Shown here: positions 9,192 to 15,914 of the stretch, piece by piece
Layout of the letters: every line of letters begins with the position of its first letter
Position numbering within the stretch: the stretch's first letter is position 1
Source: Kribbella jiaozuonensis
GTDB taxonomy: Bacteria; Actinomycetota; Actinomycetes; Propionibacteriales; Kribbellaceae
Direction of reading: 5' to 3'
Assembly (NCBI RefSeq): GCF_005233875.1
Contig: NZ_SZPZ01000001.1
Location: forward strand, 2,046,001-2,110,000
Length of the DNA stretch: 64,000 nucleotides
The notes under the pieces: model-generated
Databases searched by the model: none
What the model was told of the DNA's origin: nothing
What the model saw: only the letters and a program-made list of their open reading frames with translations
Program-made: the position numbers and the translations under genes

Positions 9192-10292
9192 TCAGGTCAA
9201 GGCGGTCAGACCCGGGTGGCGCTGGGCAAGGTACGCGCTGCGTACGATCGTCTCCTTGTAGCGGGCGGCGGCGCGCCCGGTGAGGACGGTCTTGCGCGGC
9301 GAGTCGTCCGCGTGGACGAACTGGATCAGCGCGTCGTTGCGCCCGAGGCTGATGCACTGGTTGATGTAGCGGAACCGCAGCGGCTTGGGCTCCTGCCCCT
9401 CCAGACGAGCCTTGAGCGAGCGTACGGCGTGGGCCGCCGCCGGCAGACCGGTCGCGCAGGCCATCCGCAGCTCCTGACCGCTGGTACGGCGTACCGCTGC
9501 CGCATCCCCGACCGCGTACACGTCCGGGTGGGAGGTGGAACGCAGCGTCGCGTCGACCTGCATCCGTCCGTGTTCGTCGACCGCGAACCCAGCCTCGGCG
9601 GCCAGCGGCGACACCTCGAAGCCGGTCGTCCACACCACGACGTCGGCCGCCACGCGATCCCCGTCGTCCAGCTTCAGCCCGTCGGTGTCCACGGCGGCGA
9701 CGCGGACGTTCTCGACGAGCTCGATGCCGAGCCGGTCGAACGCGCGGTGCAGGTGCTTGCGCCCGCGCTCCGAGAGGGCCGAGCCGAGTCGACCGCTGGT
9801 GACGAGCCGTACGACGCGATCCGGGTACGTCTCGGCGAGCTCGGTCGCGGCCTCGATCCCGGTCAGTCCGCCGCCGACGACAGCGATCGTGCCGCTGGTC
9901 CGCAGGCGGTCGCGGAGCTGGCCCGCCTGGTCCACATCGGCCACGGTGTACGCGTATTCGCTTGCCCCAGGCACCGAGTTCAGGTCGGCGCGGCTGCCGA
10001 GCGCGTAGATCAGCACGTCGTACCGCAGCTCGCGATCACTCAGTACGACGCTCCGGTTCGCGGCATCGATCCGCTGCACGCGACCGGCCACGAACTCGAC
10101 CCCGGTCCCCTCGAGCAGGTCCTTGATCGGCCGCTCCGGCAGCTGCTGCCCCGACGCGAGCTGGTGCATCCGAACCCGCTCGACGAAGGTCTCCCGAGCG
10201 TTGACGAGCGTGACGGCCGAGCCCGTCCGACGGGCCGCCAGCTTGGCCGCGACGAGACCGGAGTACCCGGCTCCCAGTACGACGATGTGCAT
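9192..10292 (-). CDS. NDH-2-like FAD-dependent pyridine nucleotide oxidoreductase
   Basis: The 366-aa flavoprotein begins with the FAD-binding Rossmann motif VLGAGYSGLVAAKLA and has the second, NAD(P)H-binding motif VVGGGLTGIEAATELAE near residue 150. The C-terminal FAD contact is VYAVGDAAAVR. It lacks the CxxxxC redox disulfide of thioredoxin or lipoamide reductases and therefore falls with type II NADH dehydrogenase-like enzymes, which pass electrons to quinones or other acceptors at the membrane. The start at 10292 follows a perfect AAAGGAG at a proper distance. A GNAT gene diverges 86 bp upstream. Confidence 0.87.
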   Translation of the reverse strand: MHIVVLGAGYSGLVAAKLAARRTGSAVTLVNARETFVERVRMHQLASGQQLPERPIKDLLEGTGVEFVAGRVQRIDAANRSVVLSDRELRYDVLIYALGSRADLNSVPGASEYAYTVADVDQAGQLRDRLRTSGTIAVVGGGLTGIEAATELAETYPDRVVRLVTSGRLGSALSERGRKHLHRAFDRLGIELVENVRVAAVDTDGLKLDDGDRVAADVVVWTTGFEVSPLAAEAGFAVDEHGRMQVDATLRSTSHPDVYAVGDAAAVRRTSGQELRMACATGLPAAAHAVRSLKARLEGQEPKPLRFRYINQCISLGRNDALIQFVHADDSPRKTVLTGRAAARYKETIVRSAYLAQRHPGLTALT

Positions 10293-10377
10293 GTCCGCAC
10301 TCCTTTCGACGAACACCAGACACCGCCCACCACCCCGCATGTGACGTGACGCCCACCACACTCATACGGTTGATCTC

Positions 10378-10914
10378 ATGCTGGACTTCCCCGCGGAGCT
10401 GACCACCGAGCGACTGCACCTGCGGCGCTGGCGGCCGTCCGATGCCGCGGACCATCGCGGGCTGTGGGCCGAGCGAGACCACCGTGCGGTGCACCGGATC
10501 GACGCCGACGGGCGGCCGACGCTCGAGGAGATGCGCGGATGGTTGGTCGAGAATCCACTCGGCGCGGCGCCCGGGCTCGGGTTGCTGGCGATCGAGCTGC
10601 GGGCGACGGGGGAGTTCATCGGGTACTGCGGACTCACCGTCGGGAATGCGACGTTCGAGGAGCCTGAGATCGCGTACGAGTTGGCGGCGCGGGCTCGCGG
10701 GCACGGGTACGCGACCGAGGCGGCGCGGGCCGTGGTCGAGGCGGCTCGGCGTACTGGCCGGCGGCGGTTGTGGGCGGGCGTGCGGGAGTGGAACGCGGCG
10801 TCGTTCCGCGTGCTCGAGAAGGTCGGTTTCGAGCGCAGCGGCCGGGTCGACGGGGATCCGGAACGGGGTGCGTCGGTCTGGATGACCCGTTCCCTGGATC
10901 AGCCGTTGGCGTAG
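10378..10914 (+). CDS. GNAT-family N-acetyltransferase (RimJ/RimL type)
   Basis: The 178-aa protein shows the RimJ/RimL-like start (LTTERLHLRRWRPSDAADH), the beta4/beta5 region GEFIGYCGLTVGNA, and an acetyl-CoA pyrophosphate-binding loop of the Q/RxxGxG/A type (RARGHGYATEAARAV). The C-terminal NAASFRVLEKVGFERSGR motif is conserved in this subfamily. It transfers acetyl from acetyl-CoA to an amine; the acceptor is unknown. There is no Shine-Dalgarno and the ATG lies shortly after an AT-rich box, so translation may be leaderless. Its end overlaps the convergent VOC gene by 16 bp. Confidence 0.88.
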   Translation: MLDFPAELTTERLHLRRWRPSDAADHRGLWAERDHRAVHRIDADGRPTLEEMRGWLVENPLGAAPGLGLLAIELRATGEFIGYCGLTVGNATFEEPEIAYELAARARGHGYATEAARAVVEAARRTGRRRLWAGVREWNAASFRVLEKVGFERSGRVDGDPERGASVWMTRSLDQPLA

Positions 10915-11294
10915 AGGCAGAAGGGATGGCCGGCTGGGTCGAGGAGGACTCGGACGTCGTCCTGGGGTTGGAACTCGGCGAGGGTGGCGCCCAGCTCGAC
11001 GGCGTGCTTGACCGCGACATCGAGATCGCCGACCTCGATATCCAGGTGCATCATCATCTGCTGCTCGCCCTCGGTGGCCGGCCAGACCGGGCGGGCCCAG
11101 GGGGCGGAGGTCTGCGACTGGAACGCGAGGTACGTCTCGGAGTTGCCGGGGACCGCGAGTGCGAACTCGTCGGGCTCGTCCTTGTGGATCTCCCAGCCGA
11201 GCACCGCGTGATAGAACATGCCGAGCGCCTGCGGATCCGGCGCGTCGATCACCGTCCCGAACCAGTGGCCCTTGTCCGAACGCCCTCGCAGCAT
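10899..11294 (-). CDS. VOC (glyoxalase/bleomycin-resistance-like) family protein
   Basis: The 131-aa protein has two betaalphabetabetabeta modules typical of the vicinal oxygen chelate fold: GTVIDAPDPQALGMFYHAVLGWEI in the first half and MMMHLDIEVGDLDVAVKHAVELGA in the second. It ends with the family signature VRVLLDPAGHPFCLY. Candidate metal ligands are the histidine in MHLDIEV and the late histidine in AGHPFCL, but the full ligand set cannot be fixed by eye. This CFP32-like subgroup has no defined substrate. A GGAGGAAGG ribosome-binding site precedes the ATG. The Nudix gene diverges from it. Confidence 0.85.
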   Translation of the reverse strand: MLRGRSDKGHWFGTVIDAPDPQALGMFYHAVLGWEIHKDEPDEFALAVPGNSETYLAFQSQTSAPWARPVWPATEGEQQMMMHLDIEVGDLDVAVKHAVELGATLAEFQPQDDVRVLLDPAGHPFCLYANG

Positions 11295-11336
11295 CGCAGT
11301 ACCTTCCTCCGTCGTGGTCTGCCTGACACTAGACCC

Positions 11337-11849
11337 GTGAACCGACAGAACGATCTCGCCGCCGAGGGGGAGCCGGAGAAGGAGTTCAACCCCGGCATCG
11401 CCGCCCGCCTGCCGCGCAAGACAGCAGCCGGCGGCGCACTCATCCGCGACCGCTCCGGCCGCATCCTCTTCCTCGAGCCGACCTACAAACCCACCCTCGA
11501 CATCCCCGGCGGCATCGTCGAGTACGACGAATCGCCGTACGAGGCCTGCAGCCGCGAGGTCAAAGAAGAAATCGGCCTGGACCTCGAAATCGGCCCCCTC
11601 CTCGTCGTCGACTGGGTCCCCGCCCTAGGCCCCTGGTCCGACGCCCTCGCCTTCATCTTCGACGGCGGCATCCTCGACAACACCCCCCTCACCCTCGACC
11701 CCTCCGAGGCAAGAGCCCACCACTACCTAACCCTCGAAGCCGCCACCCCCCACCTCCGCCCCTCCATGACCCGCCGCCTAACCCTCGCCCAACAAGCCCT
11801 CACCACAGGCATCCCCACCTACTCCGACTTCGGCCGCGTCGTCAGCTGA
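11337..11849 (+). CDS. Nudix hydrolase
   Basis: This 170-aa protein contains a complete Nudix box (Gx5Ex7REUxEExGU) running from GGIVEYDE through SREVKEEIGL around residues 60-82, with the catalytic REVKEE glutamates intact. Such enzymes hydrolyse nucleoside diphosphates linked to another group; the substrate cannot be predicted. The start is a GTG at 11337 preceded by a TAGACC box about 7 nt upstream and no Shine-Dalgarno, which suggests a leaderless mRNA. Codon third positions in the last third are almost exclusively C, more extreme than in neighbouring genes. The 3' end overlaps the convergent Fic gene by 8 bp. Confidence 0.9.
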   Translation: MNRQNDLAAEGEPEKEFNPGIAARLPRKTAAGGALIRDRSGRILFLEPTYKPTLDIPGGIVEYDESPYEACSREVKEEIGLDLEIGPLLVVDWVPALGPWSDALAFIFDGGILDNTPLTLDPSEARAHHYLTLEAATPHLRPSMTRRLTLAQQALTTGIPTYSDFGRVVS

Positions 11850-12447
11850 TGGCGTTGGCGAGCAAGGCGGCGTAGTCACCGGTGTCCGCGGCGCGCAGAG
11901 CGTCAAGGTAGTAGCGGCGAGCTTCACTGGCAGGTACTCCGGAACGTCTGCCCCAGGTGAGATGGTCTGCTCCTAGCCCGAGGGAGTCTGCGAGCGCACC
12001 GGCGGCGAGGCGTGCGTGCCGGCCGTTGCCGTTCACGAACGGATGAACGAAGACGAGCCGATGGTGGAACCGAACGCAGATCTCCGAGGAGCCGAACGTC
12101 TCCTGCTCGATCCAGAACGCCGCGTCGCCCAGCAGCACCTGCAGCTCTTCCTGGATTCGCGACGGCAGTACCCCGATCGTGGTGTCGCGCTGCCGCAGTT
12201 TGCCTGCCCAGGTCCACACCTCGCCGAACATCCGGCGATGCAGCTCCCGGAGGAAGGACTGGTGCAGCAGGTCACCGGGCTCGAGCACCTGGTCGCCGAG
12301 CCAGAGGAGTCCATCGGCGATGTTCGACGCCTCGGCGTCGTTCAACTCGTCCCGGGATCGAATCCAGGCGTAGTCGTCGTTCAGGTACTGCGCATCATCG
12401 GCATCAACCGGTGTCTGGCCGTCTTGTGATCCGCCGAGTCCCGTCAC
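11842..12447 (-). CDS. Fic-domain protein, mobile mystery protein B type
   Basis: The 201-aa protein has the Fic core motif HPFVNGNGRHAR near residue 135, matching HPFx[D/E/N]GNGRxxR, with the catalytic histidine present. Fic proteins transfer AMP or another phosphate group to target hydroxyls. The N-terminal RSRDELNDAEASNI segment and the overall length match the mobile mystery protein B family, usually found in pairs with an XRE partner. The canonical Fic inhibitory motif S/TxxxEG/N is not evident. The gene overlaps its XRE partner by 4 bp (ATGA), so they are co-translated. A toxin-antitoxin-like role is inferred from this pairing. Confidence 0.88.
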   Translation of the reverse strand: MTGLGGSQDGQTPVDADDAQYLNDDYAWIRSRDELNDAEASNIADGLLWLGDQVLEPGDLLHQSFLRELHRRMFGEVWTWAGKLRQRDTTIGVLPSRIQEELQVLLGDAAFWIEQETFGSSEICVRFHHRLVFVHPFVNGNGRHARLAAGALADSLGLGADHLTWGRRSGVPASEARRYYLDALRAADTGDYAALLANAIS

Positions 12448-12791
12448 GCGGCGGAGCGAGCGACTCGATGCGCGACGATCTTGCGGAGTATCTTCTGGAA
12501 GCCGTCATCGGTGAGCGGCTGCGCCTCGAGGGCCATTGTCCAGGCGATCTTCTGTGCCTGCGAGATATCCGCCTGGGTGGGCTGCTCGTCCTTCGCCAGC
12601 AGGCTGAAATCCAGCACCTGCAACACGCTCAGGACCTTGTCCGCCTCCAGCCGGCGGGCGCCGTGCTCGAGCCGGCCGAGCCACTCACGGGAGACCCCGG
12701 CCTGCGCTGCCAGCTTGGCCTGCGACAGCCCGAGTCGCCGGCGCTCGGCACGAACGGCTGCACCGAGGTCATCCATCTGTCCGATCGCCAT
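12444..12791 (-). CDS. XRE-family HTH regulator, mobile mystery protein A type
   Basis: The 115-aa protein carries a Cro/C1-type helix-turn-helix at about residues 9-60 (LGAAVRAERRRLGLSQAKLA, then AGVSREWLGRLEHG). A C-terminal helical part (IAWTMALEAQPLTDDGFQKIL) is typical of the mobile mystery A partner. I chose the ATG at 12789-12791, which has GAAGG upstream; the longer reading 18 codons earlier would run through the operator palindrome. It is the likely autorepressor of the two-gene XRE-Fic operon and is translationally coupled to the Fic gene. Confidence 0.82.
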   Translation of the reverse strand: MAIGQMDDLGAAVRAERRRLGLSQAKLAAQAGVSREWLGRLEHGARRLEADKVLSVLQVLDFSLLAKDEQPTQADISQAQKIAWTMALEAQPLTDDGFQKILRKIVAHRVARSAA

Positions 12792-12807
12792 GGTGAGAGC
12801 CCTTCGA

Positions 12808-12825
12808 TGTGACGGTACTGTCACA
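12808..12825. promoter_or_regulatory. Palindromic operator of the XRE-Fic operon
   Basis: TGTGAC, a GGTACT spacer and GTCACA form a perfect 6-bp-arm inverted repeat just upstream of the XRE start. On the minus strand it follows directly after a TACGCT -10-like box, so a protein bound here would cover the transcription start. Autoregulation by the XRE protein is inferred. Confidence 0.65.
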
Positions 12826-12866
12826 GCGTATCCCATCACGTCCATCTACAGCTCCGTCCAGAAAAA

Positions 12867-12896
12867 TAGTAGCCATGTACTTAGTAGCCATGTACT
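12867..12896. promoter_or_regulatory. Tandem 15-bp repeat upstream of the MarR gene
   Basis: TAGTAGCCATGTACT occurs twice in perfect head-to-tail tandem (12867-12881 and 12882-12896), ending 9 bp before the MarR ATG. Each copy is partly palindromic (AGTA...TACT), and the second contains a TACTGT -10-like box. This is a plausible MarR autoregulatory operator. Confidence 0.6.
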
Positions 12897-12905
12897 GTAT
12901 CTGTC

Positions 12906-13343
12906 ATGAGTGAAGCGACTCCGGGGCATCTCGTGTGGCGGTTGTCTATGAAGTGGCGGGTGGCGGTGGATCGGGCGTTGGCTCATCGGGGGTTGACGCA
13001 TGCGCAGTACGTGATGCTCGCGTCGTTGTACGGGCTGGAGCGGGACGGGCGGGTCCCTAGTCAGCGGGAGTTGGCTGATCACACGGGGCTGGAGGCGTTG
13101 TACGTCTCGAAGTTGGCTCGGAGTCTTGACGCCGACGGGCTGATGCAGCGGACCCGGGATGCCGTTGACACGCGCACGATGCGGCTCGAGCTGACCGCCA
13201 AGGGGCGCGAGGCCATCGAGCCCGCCATCGCGGAAGTTGCCGCTCTGCTGGACAAACTGCTGGCGCCGCTCGGTGGCCGCCGCGGCGCGCGGACGAAGGG
13301 CTTCGTGCGCGATCTCACCGAACTACTCGACACTCCACTGTGA
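12906..13343 (+). CDS. MarR-family transcriptional regulator
   Basis: The 145-aa protein fits the MarR winged-helix fold: the N-terminal dimer helix, LTHAQYVMLASLYGL, recognition region VPSQRELADHTGLEALYVSKLARSLDADGLMQR and wing RDAVDTRTMRLELTAKGREAI. It stands 9 bp upstream of the haloalkane dehalogenase gene and is probably cotranscribed with it. The ATG follows two perfect 15-bp repeats, with little room for a leader. The product likely represses its own operon until a ligand is bound; that ligand could be the dehalogenase substrate, but this is speculation. Confidence 0.9.
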   Translation: MSEATPGHLVWRLSMKWRVAVDRALAHRGLTHAQYVMLASLYGLERDGRVPSQRELADHTGLEALYVSKLARSLDADGLMQRTRDAVDTRTMRLELTAKGREAIEPAIAEVAALLDKLLAPLGGRRGARTKGFVRDLTELLDTPL

Positions 13344-13352
13344 GGAACGGTC

Positions 13353-14210
13353 ATGCCTGATATCGAACTGCTCGACTCGACCATCCACTACGAAGACACC
13401 GGCAGCGGTACGCCGATCGTCTTCCTGCACGGCAATCCCGCCTCGTCGTACGTCTGGCGCAACATCACCCCGCTCGTCGGCGAAGGCCGCCGCCTCGCGC
13501 CCGACCTGATCGGGATGGGCCGCTCCGGGAAGCCCGAGCTGGACTACAAGTTCGCCGACCACGCCCGCTACCTCGACGCCTGGTTCGACGCGCTCGAGCT
13601 CGACGACGTGATCCTGGTCGGCCACGACTGGGGTGGTGCGCTCGCGTTCGACTGGGCCGCGCGTCATCCAGAGCGGGCGAAGGGCATCGCGTTCTTCGAG
13701 AGCATCGTGAAGCCGATGGCGTGGGAGGACCTCTCGCCGCAGGCCGCGGAACGCTCCCGCCTGATCCGTACGACGGGCCCCGGCGAGGACCTCGTCCTCG
13801 AGAAGAACCTCTTCGTCCGCCAGGCCTTCACCGGCGGCGTGCTCACCCCCGTCCCGGACGAGGACCTGCAGACCTACCTCGCGCCGTACCCGACCCCCGA
13901 GTCCCGCAAGCCGATCCTCGCCTGGGCCCGTCAGATCCCGCTCGGCGGCGATCCGGCCGAGCTGGTCGCAAGGATCGACGCGTACGACGCGTGGCTGGCG
14001 GCGAGCGCCGACGTACCGAAGCTGCTGCTCACCTTCGAAGGCTCGCCGACGCTGCTGATCAACGAGGACTACAAGAACTGGTGCGAGGCCAACATCGCCG
14101 CGCTCGACGTCGTGCATGTCGGCGAGGCCGGCCATCACGCCGCCGAGGATCGCCCGAAGGAGATCGGCACCGAGATCTCGACCTGGATCGACAAGCGGAG
14201 TCTGCGCTAA
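13353..14210 (+). CDS. Haloalkane dehalogenase (alpha/beta-hydrolase fold)
   Basis: The 285-aa enzyme shows the haloalkane dehalogenase hallmarks. HGNPASSYVWRN near residue 27 supplies the oxyanion region and the halide-binding Asn. VGHDWGGAL near residue 90 supplies the nucleophilic Asp and the halide-stabilising Trp. VGEAGHHAAEDRP near the C-terminus carries the catalytic His. It hydrolyses carbon-halogen bonds of haloalkanes to alcohol and halide in the cytoplasm. The intact Asp-Trp-Asn set separates it from epoxide hydrolases and simple esterases. GAGGAACGGTC lies before the ATG. It follows its probable regulator MarR by 9 bp. Confidence 0.87.
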   Translation: MPDIELLDSTIHYEDTGSGTPIVFLHGNPASSYVWRNITPLVGEGRRLAPDLIGMGRSGKPELDYKFADHARYLDAWFDALELDDVILVGHDWGGALAFDWAARHPERAKGIAFFESIVKPMAWEDLSPQAAERSRLIRTTGPGEDLVLEKNLFVRQAFTGGVLTPVPDEDLQTYLAPYPTPESRKPILAWARQIPLGGDPAELVARIDAYDAWLAASADVPKLLLTFEGSPTLLINEDYKNWCEANIAALDVVHVGEAGHHAAEDRPKEIGTEISTWIDKRSLR

Positions 14211-14268
14211 CCGGAGAGCATCTCTCCGCTTCGTGCTACGCTGATAACCGGAGAGCAGATCTCCGTTA
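14208..14268. promoter_or_regulatory. Two operator palindromes before the reductase-TetR operon
   Basis: Site 1 (14208-14230) reads TAACCGGAGAG, CAT, CTCTCCG. Site 2 (14245-14268) reads TAACCGGAGA, GCAG, ATCTCCGTTA. Both share the half-site CCGGAGA in inverted arrangement, and their centres are about 37 bp apart. A TACGCT -10-like box lies between them at 14236-14241. They are likely bound by the TetR protein encoded second in the operon. Site 1 begins inside the dehalogenase stop codon. Confidence 0.7.
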
Positions 14269-14286
14269 AGCGGCGAGGTGGAGCAG

Positions 14287-15297
14287 ATGGCTGAGACGGT
14301 GCTGGTGACAGGCGGGACCGGGTACGTCGGCGGCTGGGCGATCGTCGCGCTGCTCGAGCGCGGATACGCCGTCCGCACGACGATCCGCAGCCTCACGAAG
14401 GCCGACGCGGTGCGCGCAGCGGTCGGCGACCCCGGAGACCGGCTCACGTTCGCGACAGCGGATCTGATGAACGACGGCGGGTGGGATGCGGCAATGGCAG
14501 ACGTCGACTACGTCTTGCACGTCGCGTCCCCACTCGGCGACGAAACCTCGAAGGACCCCAACGCCCTGATCATCCCGGCCCGCGACGGCGCCCTGCGCGT
14601 ACTCAAGGCCGCGACGGGAGCCGGCGTCAAGCGAGTCGTGATGACGTCCGCCGCCAACGCAGCCAGCCCCGCGTCGTACGCTGAGAACGGCATCACCGAC
14701 GAGACCTTGTGGACTGTCGACGACCCCAAGCTGCCCGCCTACAGACGCTCGAAAACCCTTGCAGAGAAGGCAGTCTGGGACTTCATGGCGTCGTACGACG
14801 GCCCGACCGAGCTGACCACGATCCTGCCCGGCGCGGTCCTCGGCCCGATCCTCAGCGCGGACAACGTCGGTACGACGCGGATCATCCAGCGGATGCTGTC
14901 CGGCAAGATGCCCGGTACGCCGAAGATCGGGCTGGAGGTCGTCGACGTACGTGACCTGGTCGACCTGCACATCCGCGCGATGCTCTCACCCGAGGCGGCC
15001 GGCGAACGCTTCCTGGGCACCGGCGAATTCGTCTGGATGCGGGAGATCGCCGCCGCGCTCAAGGCCGGTCTCGGCGTACAGGCCAAGTCAGTGCCGACCC
15101 GCGAGCTACCGAACTTCGTCGTACGGTTGGCGTCGCTGACCGACCCATCGTTGCGAGCGCTGACGATCTCGCTCGGCCGGCGCAACCGCCACACCACCGC
15201 GAAGGCGGATCGCCTGCTCAGCTGGAAGCCGAGACCAGCGGCCGAGACAGTCGTGCAGTGCGCGCAGAGCCTGATCGACCACGGCGTAGCTGCATGA
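14287..15297 (+). CDS. NAD(P)-dependent epimerase/dihydroflavonol-4-reductase-like protein
   Basis: The 336-aa extended short-chain dehydrogenase has the N-terminal nucleotide motif LVTGGTGYVGGWAI, the Y-x-x-x-K catalytic pair (YRRSKTLAEKAVWDF near residue 155) and the downstream LPGAVLGPILS segment typical of dihydroflavonol reductase-like enzymes. It probably reduces a carbonyl with NADPH; the substrate is unknown. I use the ATG at 14287; a GTG nine bases upstream is an alternative and both have imperfect Shine-Dalgarno spacing. The stop overlaps the TetR start (ATGA). Two operator palindromes upstream point to repression by that TetR. Confidence 0.86.
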   Translation: MAETVLVTGGTGYVGGWAIVALLERGYAVRTTIRSLTKADAVRAAVGDPGDRLTFATADLMNDGGWDAAMADVDYVLHVASPLGDETSKDPNALIIPARDGALRVLKAATGAGVKRVVMTSAANAASPASYAENGITDETLWTVDDPKLPAYRRSKTLAEKAVWDFMASYDGPTELTTILPGAVLGPILSADNVGTTRIIQRMLSGKMPGTPKIGLEVVDVRDLVDLHIRAMLSPEAAGERFLGTGEFVWMREIAAALKAGLGVQAKSVPTRELPNFVVRLASLTDPSLRALTISLGRRNRHTTAKADRLLSWKPRPAAETVVQCAQSLIDHGVAA

Positions 15298-15914
15298 CCC
15301 GCAAAGACTCGGTGCGCAATCGGCAGCGGCTGGTGACGTCCGCGCGCGAGGTGTTCGCCGAGCACGGGTTCGGCGCGACCCTGGACGACATCGCGCGGCA
15401 CGCCGGCCTCGGCACGGGTACGGCGTACCGGCACTTCCCGAACAAGCACGCGATCGCCGCCGAGGTACTGCGAGAGGCCACCGAGCAGATCGTCGTCGAC
15501 GCCGAGGATGCACTGAGCATCGACGACCCGTGGGACGGACTCGTGCAGTTCTTCGAACGCACCGCCGCCCGCCAGGCCGCCGACCGCGGTCTGTACGAAA
15601 CCCTCACCGGACAGGGCGATTACGACGAGCAGGCCCGGATCTGGCCACGCATCGTTGCCTCGGTCACCGAACTCTTCACGAAAGCCCAACGCGCCGGCGC
15701 GATCCGAGCCGACGCCGCCCCGCAGGACGTCGCCGCGATCTTCGCCATGCTCGGCCCCGCCTTCGCGATGAGCCGGACCATCGACCCCGAGCTGTGGCGC
15801 CGCTACATGGCTCTCATGCTCGACGCACTCAAGCCAACCAACGGCCCACAGCTCCCGGTAGGCCCGCCTCCGGCCGAAGCCCTCGACGCGATCCTGCGAA
15901 GCGGCAAAGGCTAG
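15294..15914 (+). CDS. TetR-family transcriptional regulator
   Basis: The 206-aa protein starts with the TetR HTH (TSAREVFAEHGFGATLDDIARHAGLGTGTAYRHFPNKHAI). Its ligand domain carries the TetR_C-type features FFERTAARQAADRGLYETL and a PQDVAAIFAMLGPAFAM helix. The ATG at 15294 overlaps the reductase stop codon, so both are cotranscribed. It most likely represses its own operon through the two CCGGAGA palindromes in front of the reductase gene. The 3' end overlaps the convergent sugar dehydrogenase by 4 bp. Confidence 0.9.
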   Translation: MTRKDSVRNRQRLVTSAREVFAEHGFGATLDDIARHAGLGTGTAYRHFPNKHAIAAEVLREATEQIVVDAEDALSIDDPWDGLVQFFERTAARQAADRGLYETLTGQGDYDEQARIWPRIVASVTELFTKAQRAGAIRADAAPQDVAAIFAMLGPAFAMSRTIDPELWRRYMALMLDALKPTNGPQLPVGPPPAEALDAILRSGKG

